A DNA stretch of 64,000 nucleotides from Streptomyces sp. GESEQ-35 (GCF_017948485.1 NZ_JAFFSX010000035.1:1-64000); one strand, 5' to 3'; positions 42,239 through 51,743 are shown, numbered from the stretch's first letter. Translations and numbers: made by a program. The notes: generated by a model from the letters alone, not told the origin.

Positions 42239-42867
42239 GGACCTGCCTCCCGCACGATGCTGCGGAAGGCGCGGGCGCGGTCCCTGAGGGCGGTGAGGCT
42301 GCCGCCGTCCGCCGCGTCGCCGACGAGGGGGGAGCCGACGCCCACCGCGATCGCCCCCGCCGCGAGGCAGGCGCGGGCGACGGCTTCGTCGACTCCGCCC
42401 ACCGGTACGAACGGTGCGTCGGGGAACGGACCGCGCAGGGCCCTCAAGTACGCCGCTCCCCCGGCCTGCGCGATCGGGAAGACCTTCAGCGCGGCAGCGC
42501 CGAGAGCCTGTGCGGCGATGATCTCCGTCGGGGTCATCACGCCGGCGAGGACGGGCAGACCCAGCTCGCGTGCCGCGGCGACGCCCTCCCCGAGGCCGGG
42601 GGTGACCGCGAACGTGGCGCCGGCGTTGTGGGCGGCGCGGGCGTCGTCTGCGGTCAGGACCGTGCCTGCGCCCAGGGGCAGGTCCGGTCCGAGGGCACTG
42701 CGGGCGCCCTCGATGACGGTCAGGGCGTCGGCGCCGCTGAGCGACACCTCGATCAGTTCGACGCCCTCTTCCGCCAGGACGAGCACGGTGCGCAACGCGG
42801 CGTCGGCGTCCTTTCCGCGTACGACGGCGACCAGCCGGTGGGCCGCCAGGGCAGCTGCGAGATCCAC
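42235..42867 (-). CDS. dgoA: 2-dehydro-3-deoxy-6-phosphogalactonate/gluconate aldolase
   Basis: 210 residues from GTG 42867 eight bases after AGGAG; a long in-frame extension to 42999 is antisense-like sequence. Class I KDPG aldolase signatures: VAVVRGKDADAALRTVLVLA, EEGVELIEVSLSG, LPLGAGTVLTADDARAAHNA, and the Schiff-base region ALKVFPIAQAGGAAYLRALR with the active lysine in LKVFP, then VPVGGVDEAVARACLAAGA. It cleaves the 6-phosphorylated ketodeoxysugar to pyruvate and glyceraldehyde-3-phosphate. In the operon it sits between the mutarotase-like gene (13-base gap) and the lactonase (4-base overlap). Confidence 0.9.
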   Translation of the reverse strand: MDLAAALAAHRLVAVVRGKDADAALRTVLVLAEEGVELIEVSLSGADALTVIEGARSALGPDLPLGAGTVLTADDARAAHNAGATFAVTPGLGEGVAAARELGLPVLAGVMTPTEIIAAQALGAAALKVFPIAQAGGAAYLRALRGPFPDAPFVPVGGVDEAVARACLAAGAIAVGVGSPLVGDAADGGSLTALRDRARAFRSIVREAGP

Positions 42868-42880
42868 GAACAAGGCTCCT

Positions 42881-43711
42881 TTACGCGTGAGTTGAGCGGC
42901 AGCGGCAGGCCGCGGTGAGGGTGAGCCGCCAGCGGACCTCGCCCGACTCCGGTACCCGGGCGGCGTCGTCGGGGCCGGCGTCGGTGAGGTCGAAGACACG
43001 GCCGAGCATCGGCTCGACTCCCGTACTCCGATAGGGCTGCGCTGCGGGAAAGCCGCCGAGGTTGCGCCACAGGGCGGTCGACACGGGCTGCCCGTCCGCC
43101 TGCACTTCCAGGGCCAGCCGGTCGGCGCCGTCGTGGACGCAGCACTGCGCGGTGTCCACGACGGCCCCGACCGCGGTGCCGTCGTCGGGGCCGAGCCGGT
43201 CCAGGGGCAGTCCGTGCGGTGCGGGCCAATGGCCCGTGACCCACGGTGCGCCGACGGGCCAGTCCTGCTTCAGGAGTGGGGCGGCCTCCGGGTAGAGGCG
43301 GGTCGTTGCGCCGGAGCGCATGGCGAGCGTGGCGTCCTGAGAGAGGTCCAGCAGCGCGTGTGCCGCCCAGATGAAGCGGAAGCCGGGGGCGGCGGTCAGG
43401 ACGTAGTCGGCCTCGGCGCCGTCCGTCGTACCGCGGATGGTGCGCCTCAGCGTGAACGTGCCGCACCGTACGCGTTCGGTGTCCCCGTCCCGCGTCCACG
43501 CGCGGGACCAGGCGGCTCCGTGGTCGGGGTGGCCGCGGACGGTGGGGATGCACTCCTCCAGCCCGCCCGCGTCCACGAACGGGTCGCCCGGTGCGGCCTT
43601 GTCCCGTTCCGGCGCCGGGCGGTGCCAGAGCCATTCGCGGCCGGGTGAGCGCAGGGAGGTCCAACGGCCGCCGTGCGTGGGGTCGGTGACGATGTCCAGC
43701 ACCGCCGTCAC
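42881..43711 (-). CDS. Aldose 1-epimerase-like (galactose mutarotase fold) protein
   Basis: 276 residues from a GTG overlapping the dehydratase stop (GTGA, 43708-43711). Beta-sandwich pattern with VTDPTHGGRWTSLRSPGREW, DAGGLEECIPTVRGHPDHG (the acidic GGxxxCxP-type segment of mutarotase-like proteins) and ALLDLSQDATLAMRSGATTR. It most resembles uncharacterised galactose mutarotase-superfamily proteins in sugar-acid operons. It probably interconverts anomers before the dehydrogenase, or binds the sugar. The canonical catalytic His/Glu could not be placed with certainty. Confidence 0.72.
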   Translation of the reverse strand: MTAVLDIVTDPTHGGRWTSLRSPGREWLWHRPAPERDKAAPGDPFVDAGGLEECIPTVRGHPDHGAAWSRAWTRDGDTERVRCGTFTLRRTIRGTTDGAEADYVLTAAPGFRFIWAAHALLDLSQDATLAMRSGATTRLYPEAAPLLKQDWPVGAPWVTGHWPAPHGLPLDRLGPDDGTAVGAVVDTAQCCVHDGADRLALEVQADGQPVSTALWRNLGGFPAAQPYRSTGVEPMLGRVFDLTDAGPDDAARVPESGEVRWRLTLTAACRCRSTHA

Positions 43712-44853
43712 CACTCCGCGAAGGAGCCGTCGGGGTGGCGCCAGACGGGGTTGCGCCAGGCGTGCCCGCTGCGGTCGGCCGCGCGTACGGCGGCCTCGTC
43801 GACGGTGATGCCCAGGCCGGGGGCGTCGCCCAGGGGTGCGTGGCCGTCCACGAACCGGAACGGAGCGGGGTCGGTGACGTAGGAAAGCAGGTCGGCGTCC
43901 TTGTTGTAGTGGATGCCGCGGCTCTGTTCCTGGATCAGGAAGTTGGGGGTGGCGAACGCGATCTGAAGGCTGGCGGCGAGCGCGATCGGGCCGAGCGGGC
44001 AGTGCGGGGCGAGCAGCGCGCCGTAGGTGTCGGCGAGGGAGGCGATGCGGTGCACCTCGGTGATACCGCCGGCGTGGGACAGGTCGGGTTGCGCGACGGC
44101 GATGCCGGCGGTGAGCGCGGGCAGGAACTCGCTGCGCGAATAGAGGCGTTCGCCGGTGGCCAGGGGTACCGGGCTCGCCGCGACCAGCCCGGGCAGCAGG
44201 TGGCCCTGTTCGGGGACGACGGGTTCTTCCACGAACAGCGGGTGCAGCGGGGCGAGTTCGGCCAGGACACGGCGGGCGCTGGCGGCGGTGAAGCGGCCGT
44301 GGAAGTCGACGGCGACATCGCGGTGCGGGCCGAGGATGTCGCGGGCGGCGGCCACGCGGGCGATGACGGCCGCCGTCTCGGCCGCGGTGGCGACCGGGGA
44401 GGTGGCGCCGGCGCCGTTCATCTTCACCGCGGTGAAGCCGGCCTCCACCTGGGCGGCTATCTGCTCGGAGAGCTCGGCGGGTTCGTCGCCGCCGACCCAG
44501 GCGTACACGCGGACGCGGTCGCGCACGGGGCCGCCCAGCAGGGCGTGCACCGGGGCGCCGTAGGTCTTGCCGGCGATGTCCCACAGGGCCTGGTCGAGGC
44601 CCGCCACGGCGCTGGAGAGGACGGGGCCGCCCCGGTAGAAGCCGCCCTTGGTGAGCACCTGCCAGTGGTCCTGGATGCGCAGCGGGTCCTGGCCGACGAG
44701 GTATTCGGCGAGCACGTCGACGGCGGTGCGGACGATCTCGGCGCGGCCCTCGACGACGGGTTCGCCCCAGCCGACCACGCCGTCATCGGTCTCGATCCGG
44801 CAGAACAGCCAGCGTGGCGGGACGAGGAAGGTTTCTATACGAGTGATCTTCAC
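43708..44853 (-). CDS. dgoD: D-galactonate dehydratase, enolase superfamily
   Basis: 381 residues, full length. Enolase-superfamily N-terminal capping domain, then the barrel with Mg ligands D183 (in VAVDFHGRF), E209 (FVEEPV) and E235 (ATGERLYSR). The catalytic pair is H185 in DFH and H284 in APHCPLGP. This combination, including DxH on the second barrel strand, defines the galactonate dehydratase subgroup rather than mandelate racemase. It converts D-galactonate to 2-keto-3-deoxygalactonate. Its ATG overlaps the GntR stop (44850-44853). Confidence 0.9.
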   Translation of the reverse strand: MKITRIETFLVPPRWLFCRIETDDGVVGWGEPVVEGRAEIVRTAVDVLAEYLVGQDPLRIQDHWQVLTKGGFYRGGPVLSSAVAGLDQALWDIAGKTYGAPVHALLGGPVRDRVRVYAWVGGDEPAELSEQIAAQVEAGFTAVKMNGAGATSPVATAAETAAVIARVAAARDILGPHRDVAVDFHGRFTAASARRVLAELAPLHPLFVEEPVVPEQGHLLPGLVAASPVPLATGERLYSRSEFLPALTAGIAVAQPDLSHAGGITEVHRIASLADTYGALLAPHCPLGPIALAASLQIAFATPNFLIQEQSRGIHYNKDADLLSYVTDPAPFRFVDGHAPLGDAPGLGITVDEAAVRAADRSGHAWRNPVWRHPDGSFAEW

Positions 44854-45587
44854 TTGCCGCCGGAGCCTTTCGTGTCGTCGGGTCCGTCGACCCGGTCCAG
44901 ATCGCGGCCGGCCTGGTCGAGCAGGGCCCGCATCGCCTTTTCCGCGGCGCGTGGATCCTGGTCGCGTACGGCGTCCAGAACGGCCCGGTGGGCAGGTACG
45001 GGGTCCTGGCTGTGCGGGTGGCTGTGCACGATGCGGTCGCGGTGGGCGAGGCCCGGTTCGATGACCATCTCCATGCGTTCGAGGAGTTCGTTGTGGGTGG
45101 CGGCGAGCAGTGCGCGGTGGAAGGCGAGGTCGGCGTCCACGGCGTCGGCCGGGTCGGCGCCCGGTCCGCCCATCGCGTCCAGGGCGGCCTCCAGGGCCAC
45201 CAGGTCGACGTCGGTGCGGCGCTCGGCGGCCAGGCGCACGGCGGCCGGTTCGATGATGGCGCGAACCTCGGCGAGGTTGCCCAGCAGCGTCCGGTCCGCG
45301 TCGGTGGTCGGGTCGCCCTCGAACTGCCAGCGCAGCACGTCGGCGTCGAGCAGGTTCCAGTCGGCGCGGGCCCGGACGAAGGTGCCGCGCTTCTGGCGGG
45401 CGTCGACCATCCCCTTGGCGGCGAGCACCTTGAGGGACTCGCGCAGGGCGGTGAGACTGACGTCCAACTCGCTCTGGAGCGCCACCAGATCGAGCGTGGC
45501 TCCCTCGGGGATACGACCGCCCAGGATGCGGCGGGCGAGGGCTTCCACGGTCTGGCCGTGTACGCCGCGGCGGGCGTAGGGCGTCAT
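44850..45587 (-). CDS. GntR-family regulator, FadR/FCD subfamily (DgoR-like)
   Basis: 245 residues. GntR winged helix at the N-terminus (TVEALARRILGGRIPEGATL, LDVSLTALRESLKVLAAKGM, ARQKRGTFVRARADWN) followed by an all-helical FCD domain (LLGNLAEVRAIIEPAAVRLA, DLAFHRALLAATHNELLERM, PAHRAVLDAVRDQDPRAA) whose His/Asp residues bind a metal and an acid ligand. The position inside a galactonate operon directly before dgoD suggests it senses galactonate or a relative, like E. coli DgoR. The two AT-rich boxes at 51744 and 54018 are candidate targets, though direct evidence is lacking. Confidence 0.88.
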   Translation of the reverse strand: MTPYARRGVHGQTVEALARRILGGRIPEGATLDLVALQSELDVSLTALRESLKVLAAKGMVDARQKRGTFVRARADWNLLDADVLRWQFEGDPTTDADRTLLGNLAEVRAIIEPAAVRLAAERRTDVDLVALEAALDAMGGPGADPADAVDADLAFHRALLAATHNELLERMEMVIEPGLAHRDRIVHSHPHSQDPVPAHRAVLDAVRDQDPRAAEKAMRALLDQAGRDLDRVDGPDDTKGSGGK

Positions 45588-45627
45588 GTCGTACAGCCTT
45601 TCTGCTTCGGGGTGGGCACGGCGGTCG

Positions 45628-46398
45628 TCATGCGGAGGCCTTCACGACGCTCCAGCCCCCGTCCACGACGAGGCTCGTCCCGGTGATGAAGGACGCTTCG
45701 TCCGCGCTCAGGAAGGCGATGGCCGCGGCCACTTCCGCGGGGGTGCCGAAGCGGCGGGCCGCCGTCTCGGCGACGCTGCGCTCCCGTTCGTCCGTCGGCA
45801 CCCGGTCCCAGGCCCCGGTGAGGACCGGTCCCGGCAGGACTGTGTTGACGCGGACCTCCGGCCCGTACTCGACGGCGAGTTGACCGCACAACGACAGCAG
45901 GGCGCCCTTGGAGGCGGCATACGCGGGGTGTCCGGGGATGCCCTTGTGGGCGTGGACGGACGAGGTGAGGACGACCGCCCCTCGGCGGGTGCGCAGGTCG
46001 TCAAGGACCGCCCGGAAGCCGAGGAAGGCGGCGGTGAGGTTGACGGCGAGCTGCCGCTGCCAGGAGTCGAGGGACAGTTCGTGGGCGGGGGCGACATCGA
46101 CGGTGAAGGCGTTGCTGACCAGCACGTCGACGGGTCCGTGGGCGTGGGCGGCGGCCACGATCCGCTGCCAGTCGTCCTCCGCGGAGACGTCCGCGGCGAC
46201 GAAGCGGGCCCGGCCACCGTCCTTCGTGATCCGCTCGGCGAGAGCCGCGCCGGCTTCCTCGGCGATGTCGGCGAGCACGACGGCGGCTCCCTCCTCGGCG
46301 AGGCGTTCGGCGGTGGCCGCTCCGATGCCGGACGCGGCGCCGGTGACCACGGCCGTGCGGCCGGTGAAACGGGCACCGCTGCGGCGTGACTGGTCCAT
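45628..46398 (-). CDS. SDR-family sugar dehydrogenase, candidate galactose 1-dehydrogenase
   Basis: 256 residues. TGAASGIG cofactor loop (about 19-26), D in VVLADIAEE after strand 2 (favours NAD), VSNAF in place of NNAG, Ser in LTSSVHAHKG, YAASKG with catalytic Tyr/Lys, and the C-terminal FITGTSLVVDGGWSVV. Genes of this type in sugar-acid operons oxidise aldoses at C1 to lactones. Here the rest of the pathway points to galactose. An L-fucose or D-arabinose substrate cannot be excluded. Ribosome site AGGAG; 73 bases after the GH36 stop and 40 bases before GntR. Confidence 0.82.
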   Translation of the reverse strand: MDQSRRSGARFTGRTAVVTGAASGIGAATAERLAEEGAAVVLADIAEEAGAALAERITKDGGRARFVAADVSAEDDWQRIVAAAHAHGPVDVLVSNAFTVDVAPAHELSLDSWQRQLAVNLTAAFLGFRAVLDDLRTRRGAVVLTSSVHAHKGIPGHPAYAASKGALLSLCGQLAVEYGPEVRVNTVLPGPVLTGAWDRVPTDERERSVAETAARRFGTPAEVAAAIAFLSADEASFITGTSLVVDGGWSVVKASA

Positions 46399-46471
46399 CG
46401 TGGAATCGGCTCCTTTGCGTGCGTGGTCCGCGGGCGGACGGACATGGGCTGAACATATGACGTTCGTGGTG

Positions 46472-48562
46472 CTACTGACGTGTCAGTACCACCAGTTCGG
46501 CGTCATGATCGGCTCTCCAGGCGAAAGGCAGCCCGTAGTGGAGCAGATGGGCGCCCGTGTAGGCGGTCGTGGTGGCGAGGTCGCGGTACGTGGCGGCCGG
46601 GTCGAGGCCGCGCAGCAGCAGTCGGGAGGGGCGGCCGGGCACGAGGGGGGCTCCGGTCAGGCGGCCGGTACCGAGGGCGGCCACGACGGTGCGGCGTCCG
46701 TCCGGTGCGTCGTACTGCACTCCGCAGGTGGCGTCCCGCGGGCTGCCCAGAAGGCGGGCCTCACCATGGTGGATGACGTCGCGCACGTCCTTGTAGCGGG
46801 CGATCCACCCGGCGGCCTCGGCGCGCTGGTCCAGGGTCCAGGCGCGCAGGTCGGCGCCGACTCCGAGGACGCCGCACATGGCGGTGACGAAGCGGAAGGC
46901 GAGGCTGCGCGGGCGCGGGTCGAACACGCCCGGGGCGTCGGTGACCCAGGAGCTCATCACGTGCGGCGCGTGGGCGTGCAGGAAGCCGTACTGGACGTTC
47001 AGCCGGTCCAGGGGCGCCGTGTTGTCGCTCGGCCATACGACGTCGGTGCGGGCGAGGGTCGCATGCTCGATACGGCCGCCGCCGCCCGCGCAGCCCTCGA
47101 TCGTGACGTGCGGGTGGGCCGAGCGCAGATGGTCCAGGACGCGCAGATAGCCGTGGACGTGCTCGGCGTCCAGGTCGAGGCGGTCTGCGGGCCCGGCGCC
47201 CGGACGGCCGCGTTCGGTGGGCGGGCGGTTCATGTCCCACTTGAGGTAGTCGATGTCGTAGCCGGTCAGCAGCCGGTCGAGGGTCGCGAGGACGAATTCC
47301 TGGACGTCGGGGCGGCCCAGGTCGAGCAGCAGCTGGTTGCGCACCAGACGCGCCGGACGGTCGTCGATCCGGTAGGCCCATTCAGGGTGTTCGGCATACA
47401 GAAGGCTGCCGGGGCTGACGGCTTCGGGCTCGATCCACAGGCCGAAGTCGAGGCCCAGTGCGCGGACGTCGTCGACGAACCGTGCGAAGCCCTGCGGGAA
47501 CGCCGCCGGGTCTGGGTACCAGTCGCCCAGTCCCCCGGTGTCGTCGGTGCGGCCGGTGAACCATCCGTCGTCGACGACGAACAACTCGGCCCCGATGTCC
47601 GCGGCCGCCTTCGCCAGCTCCAGTTGCTGCTCGGCGTCGACGTCGAAGCCGGTGGCCTCCCAGGAGTTGTAGAGGACCTTGCGGGTGCGCTGGAGGCGGT
47701 CCCCGGCGAGATGGCGTTCGTAGCGGTGCCAGACGCGGGACAGTCCGTCGAGTCCGTCCGGGCTGAACGCGCAGGCGAGGCGGGGCGTGGTGAGGGTGTC
47801 GCCGGGTGCCAGGAACACCGCTCCCTCGTGCGGCACCCGCCCGGCGCGCACCCGGACCGCTCCGCCCGGTTCGGCTTCCGCGGTGATGTGCCAGTTGCCG
47901 GGCCACTCCAGGGCCACACCGTAGGCGGGGGCGTCGTCCGTCGTGAGGTCCTGTACGGCGAGCCACGGCGCGTACGCGTGACCGGGCGCGCCCTGGGTGC
48001 TGCCGATGCCGAACGTGCCGCGGTGCAGGTCGAGTTGGGTGCGCTGGAATTCCTGCGACCACTGACCGGCGAGGTACGTCAGCCGGGCCCCGGCGGTGAC
48101 GGGGACGTTCACGGCGGCCGAGTCGAGCCGGTCCAGGCGCAGCTCCTCGCTTCCCGTGCAGGTGAGTTCGGTCCAGCGGTGCAGGACGTCGGTGCCCGGC
48201 ACGGTGGCGTAGCACAGGACGGTGCGCAGGCCGAGGATGTCGTCGGTGAAGGTCAGCCGGAGGCTGTGCTCGTCGCCCTCCGCTCCCCCGAACGTCCACC
48301 ACACGCCCCGTTCATGGCCCGGGCGGCTCGCGACGAGGTCGGCTCCGTTGAACGGCCGTATCCCGTGGGGCAGGTACTCGGCGGGAGCGGCGTCGGCGCG
48401 CGTGATGAAGTGGGTGCGGTGGGACCAGTCCAGTGCCGAAGGACCGGTCTCCACGCCGTGCGGTCCCCATGCGTCGAGTTCGGCCCAGGGGCCGTCCGGG
48501 GACAGCCGGACCGTGTAGCCGGTGTGCTCGGTGCGCAGGGTCCAGCGCTGGTACGACGTCAC
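46472..48562 (-). CDS. Alpha-galactosidase, GH36
   Basis: 696 residues from a GTG overlapping the permease stop (GTGA). The N-terminal supersandwich domain (to about 320) is followed by a TIM barrel with YNSWEATGFDVDAEQQLELA, VVDDGWFTGRTDDTGGLGDW, the nucleophile D443 in YLKWDMNR and the acid/base D513 in VWPSDNTAPLDRL. No signal peptide is visible, so it should act in the cytosol on imported alpha-galactosides such as melibiose or raffinose-type sugars. It follows the two permeases directly and precedes the galactose oxidation genes, which would consume its product. Confidence 0.93.
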   Translation of the reverse strand: MTSYQRWTLRTEHTGYTVRLSPDGPWAELDAWGPHGVETGPSALDWSHRTHFITRADAAPAEYLPHGIRPFNGADLVASRPGHERGVWWTFGGAEGDEHSLRLTFTDDILGLRTVLCYATVPGTDVLHRWTELTCTGSEELRLDRLDSAAVNVPVTAGARLTYLAGQWSQEFQRTQLDLHRGTFGIGSTQGAPGHAYAPWLAVQDLTTDDAPAYGVALEWPGNWHITAEAEPGGAVRVRAGRVPHEGAVFLAPGDTLTTPRLACAFSPDGLDGLSRVWHRYERHLAGDRLQRTRKVLYNSWEATGFDVDAEQQLELAKAAADIGAELFVVDDGWFTGRTDDTGGLGDWYPDPAAFPQGFARFVDDVRALGLDFGLWIEPEAVSPGSLLYAEHPEWAYRIDDRPARLVRNQLLLDLGRPDVQEFVLATLDRLLTGYDIDYLKWDMNRPPTERGRPGAGPADRLDLDAEHVHGYLRVLDHLRSAHPHVTIEGCAGGGGRIEHATLARTDVVWPSDNTAPLDRLNVQYGFLHAHAPHVMSSWVTDAPGVFDPRPRSLAFRFVTAMCGVLGVGADLRAWTLDQRAEAAGWIARYKDVRDVIHHGEARLLGSPRDATCGVQYDAPDGRRTVVAALGTGRLTGAPLVPGRPSRLLLRGLDPAATYRDLATTTAYTGAHLLHYGLPFAWRADHDAELVVLTRQ

Positions 48563-49425
48563 TTCACTGCTCCGAGATTCAGGCCGGCCACGAAGTGGCG
48601 CTGGAAGCGGAGGAAGACGGCCACGGTGGGGGCGGCGGCGATGACGGAGCCGGCGGCGATCACGTTCCACATCGACACGTACTGCCCCTGGAGTCCGATG
48701 AGCGCGGCGGTGATCGGCATCTTGGTGTCGCTGCGCAGCACGGTGATCGCCCACAGCAGGTCGTTGAAGATCCAGGTGAACGACAGTGCGCTGAGCGCGG
48801 CGAGGGCGGGCCGGGTGAGCGGGAGGACGATCCGCCAGAAGATCTGCCAGGGGCCCGCACCGTCGACGACCGCCGCCTGCTGGATCTCGGTGGGGATGGA
48901 GCGCATGAAGCCGTGCAGGACGAAGACGTAGAAGCCGACGCCGAAGCCGATCTGCACGCCGATGAGGGCGGGCAGGGTGTCGTAGACGCCCATCAGCTCG
49001 CTGAGTTTGGACACCGGGATGAGCAGGATCTGCGGCGGAAGCAGGTTGCCGCCGAGCATGAGCAGCAGCAGGGACCGGCGAAGCGGCATCTCGTAGCGGC
49101 TGAGGGCGAACGCGGCCATGGCGGCCAGCGCCAGCGTCACCAGCACGCACGGGACGGTGACGAGCAGGCTGTTGATCAGGGCGCGCTGCTGGCCTCCGTC
49201 GACCCAGGCCTGGCCGAAGTTGTCGAGGGTGAAGGAGCGGGGCCAACTGCCCAGGCCATGGGCGGCGATGTCGTTGAAGGACCGCAGGCTGGTCACGACC
49301 ACCAGGGCGATGGGCAGCAGCCACAGCAGTGAGAGGGCGCCGGCCCCGAGGTGGAATCCTGCGGTGGCGGCACGGCGGCGGCGCAGCGCGGCGGAGTTAC
49401 TGGCGGAGTTGCTGGCGGTCGTCAT
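48559..49425 (-). CDS. Sugar ABC transporter permease (MalG type)
   Basis: 288 residues, six transmembrane helices, with the EAA loop VDGAGPWQIFWRIVLPLTRP that docks on the ATPase. The N-terminus is Ser/Asn/Ala-rich and cytosolic. Its ATG overlaps the MalF-type stop by one base (TGATG). It forms the inner-membrane channel with 49425-50360. No ATPase gene is nearby, so a shared MsiK-type ATPase elsewhere is expected, as in other Streptomyces sugar importers. Confidence 0.92.
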   Translation of the reverse strand: MTTASNSASNSAALRRRRAATAGFHLGAGALSLLWLLPIALVVVTSLRSFNDIAAHGLGSWPRSFTLDNFGQAWVDGGQQRALINSLLVTVPCVLVTLALAAMAAFALSRYEMPLRRSLLLLMLGGNLLPPQILLIPVSKLSELMGVYDTLPALIGVQIGFGVGFYVFVLHGFMRSIPTEIQQAAVVDGAGPWQIFWRIVLPLTRPALAALSALSFTWIFNDLLWAITVLRSDTKMPITAALIGLQGQYVSMWNVIAAGSVIAAAPTVAVFLRFQRHFVAGLNLGAVK

Positions 49426-50360
49426 CAGTCGGCCTCCCGGAAGGCGCGCACGAGGTAGGAGGCGATGACGCCGAACGCCAGGACGAAGATGACGACGGCC
49501 AGTGCGGAGCCGTATCCCAGCCGCAGGGACTGGAAGGCGGTCGAGTACATGTAGGTGCTCAGCAGTTCGGACGAGTGGTAGGGGCCGCCGCGGGTGAGTG
49601 ACCAGACGACGTCGAAGGAGCGCAGCGAGTCGATGATGATGACGGACAGCACGACCGCGTTGACACTGCGCAGCTGAGGCAGGGTCACATGGCGGAAGCG
49701 CTGCCAGGCTCCGGCGCCGTCGACCTTGGCAGCCTCGTACAGGGCGGGATCGATGCCCTTGAGGCCTGCGAGGTAGAGGACCATGACGTAGCCGATCTGC
49801 CGCCACAGCGCGGGCACGATCACCGCGTACAGGGCGGTGTCCTGGTCGGCGAGCCAGGCGTGGCGCAGGCTGCCGAGGCCGACCGCCTCCAGGAGTTGGT
49901 TGAGGACGCCGTCGGGCTGGTAGATGGCCTGCCAGACGAGGGCGGTGGCGACCAGGGAGAAGACGACGGGCAGGAAGAGCGCGGCGCGGTAGAAGCCGAC
50001 GCCGCGGCGCTCCTGCTGGAGCAGCAGCGCGGTGGCCAGGCCGAGGAGGGCGGACAGGCCGCCGAACAGCACCAGCCACAGGACGGTGTGGCCGGCCGAG
50101 CTGCGGAAGACGTCGTCGCTCGCCATCTCCCGGAAGTTGTCCAGGCCGACGAACTTCGGCGGCGAGACGCCGTCCCAGTCGGTGAGCGAGAGGTAGAAGC
50201 CCTGTAGCGCGGGCCAGAACACCCACAGCGCCTCGGCGAGCAGCGGGACCAGGACGAAGGCGAGGACAAGCGGTGGGGTGCGCCGGGGACCCCGGCCCCG
50301 GCCGCCACGGGACGGCGCCGGGACCGGGGACTTGCGGTGGGGGGCGGTCAGGACGGCCAT
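49425..50360 (-). CDS. Sugar ABC transporter permease (MalF type)
   Basis: 311 residues, six transmembrane helices after a basic cytosolic N-terminus (SRGGRGRGPRRTPPLVLAFV). The EAA motif VDGAGAWQRFRHVTLPQLRS lies about 90 residues from the C-terminus. It pairs with the MalG-type gene downstream and receives substrate from the lipoprotein encoded one base upstream (50362). Confidence 0.92.
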   Translation of the reverse strand: MAVLTAPHRKSPVPAPSRGGRGRGPRRTPPLVLAFVLVPLLAEALWVFWPALQGFYLSLTDWDGVSPPKFVGLDNFREMASDDVFRSSAGHTVLWLVLFGGLSALLGLATALLLQQERRGVGFYRAALFLPVVFSLVATALVWQAIYQPDGVLNQLLEAVGLGSLRHAWLADQDTALYAVIVPALWRQIGYVMVLYLAGLKGIDPALYEAAKVDGAGAWQRFRHVTLPQLRSVNAVVLSVIIIDSLRSFDVVWSLTRGGPYHSSELLSTYMYSTAFQSLRLGYGSALAVVIFVLAFGVIASYLVRAFREAD

Positions 50361-50361
50361 G

Positions 50362-51648
50362 TCAGGCCTTCCAGATCTTCTCTGCGTCGCGCTGCCAGTC
50401 GGTGAGGATGCTCCCGATCTCCTTGGGCTTGGCGATGAACTTGGTCAGCGCTGTGTCGGCGGCGGGCTGCATGGCGTCGCTGGAGTCGCGGTTGAAGAAC
50501 TGGGTGATCTCGGCCGCCTCCTCGATGTGCCTGCGGCCCTTCTGCACCAGCGGTGTGCCGGCGTCCTTCGCGTCGGGGTGGCAGGGCAGGGCCGTACCGG
50601 ACGATCCCTTGATGTAGATCTCCTGCGCCTCGGCCGTGGCGAGGTAGCGCATCAGGTCGGCCACCCCGTCGCGGCGCCCGGTGCGGGCGCTGGCGAAGTA
50701 GCCGTCCGTGGGGGCTTCCTCGGCGAGCGGGACTTTCGCGTCGATGACGGGGAAGCGGAAGAAGTCGATGTCGTCGAGGGCGTCCTTGGGTGCCGCGTCG
50801 GCGAAGAAGGTGCCGATCAGCATCATGCCGCTGCGGCCGTTGAGCAGGGCGGTGGTGGCGTCCTGGAAGGCGACGGCGGTGCCGTCCGGGTCGAAGTACG
50901 GCAGCACTTCCTGCCAGCGGTCGAAGACCTTGCGTACTTCGGGGTCGTCGAATCGGTGCTGTCCCGCGAGGAGTTGGCGGTGGTAGGGGGCTCCGTTGAT
51001 GCGGATGTTCAGGTAGTCGAACCAGGCGGAGGCCACCCAGGCCGTGCCGCCGCCGGCGCCCAGCCCGATCGGCGCGACGTTCTTGCTCTTGAGTTTGTCG
51101 CACAGGTCGAGGAAGTCGTCCCAGCTCTTGGGTTCGCTCACGCCCCACTTGGCGAAGTTGGACTTCCGGTAGAACATGCCCCACCAGTAGTAGGTGGTGG
51201 GGACGAACACCTTCTTGCCGGAGCTCGCGGTGCACAGGGAGTTCAGCGCCTTGGAGTAGCGCTTGAGGTCGGGCGAGTCCCAGACGTCGTCGAGGTCGAG
51301 CAGCAGGTCCTTCTTCGCGTAGGCCTCCGCCACGGAGCCGGGGTACCAGGTGTACACGTCCGGCGGGTTGGCGGAGGTCAGATACGTCGGCAGCTGGGTG
51401 CGGTAGGTCTCCGCGGCGACCGTGTTGAGGCTGACCTCTCCGGAGTCCTTCTTGCCGTAGGCGGCGACCATGTCCTCCATCGCCGCCTTGGCCTGCGGGG
51501 CGGAGAGGTTGGACTGGAGAGTGACCGCGCCCTTGGAGGAGTTCTTCGAAGAGGAGGTGGAGGTGACACAGCCGCTGAGCAGCGCCGCCGTCCCGGCGGC
51601 GCCGAGTCCGGCGAGAACGCGCCGTCGGCTGGGCTGATGGTTCGTCAT
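50362..51648 (-). CDS. Sugar ABC transporter substrate-binding lipoprotein (family 1)
   Basis: 428 residues from ATG 51648 behind AGGGAG. Leader SRRRVLAGLGAAGTAALLSG combines a twin-arginine motif with the lipobox LSGC (Cys about 27), giving a Tat-exported lipoprotein on the outer membrane face. The mature protein has the two-lobed cluster-1 binding-protein pattern (LPTYLTSANPPDVYTWYPGS, VPTTYYWWGMFYRKSNFAKW, ALLNGRSGMMLIGTFFADAA). It probably captures alpha-galactosides released or left intact by the GH27 enzyme. It is first in an operon of about 11 kb down to 40359, behind the AT-rich box at 51744. Confidence 0.92.
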   Translation of the reverse strand: MTNHQPSRRRVLAGLGAAGTAALLSGCVTSTSSSKNSSKGAVTLQSNLSAPQAKAAMEDMVAAYGKKDSGEVSLNTVAAETYRTQLPTYLTSANPPDVYTWYPGSVAEAYAKKDLLLDLDDVWDSPDLKRYSKALNSLCTASSGKKVFVPTTYYWWGMFYRKSNFAKWGVSEPKSWDDFLDLCDKLKSKNVAPIGLGAGGGTAWVASAWFDYLNIRINGAPYHRQLLAGQHRFDDPEVRKVFDRWQEVLPYFDPDGTAVAFQDATTALLNGRSGMMLIGTFFADAAPKDALDDIDFFRFPVIDAKVPLAEEAPTDGYFASARTGRRDGVADLMRYLATAEAQEIYIKGSSGTALPCHPDAKDAGTPLVQKGRRHIEEAAEITQFFNRDSSDAMQPAADTALTKFIAKPKEIGSILTDWQRDAEKIWKA

Positions 51649-51743
51649 GGGTGGCTCCCTGTGGATCCGCGCGGCGGGGCCGGCCCTCCTGACGGCCGGG
51701 GCCCCGCTCGCGGCGGATCCAGGTTCGCGTGGCGTTCCCACCA

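Noticed and set aside
48565..49324. Extension of the GH36 gene upstream to 950 codons
   Set aside because: This part is the permease gene in another frame; the GTG at 48562 overlaps the permease stop as in the rest of the operon.
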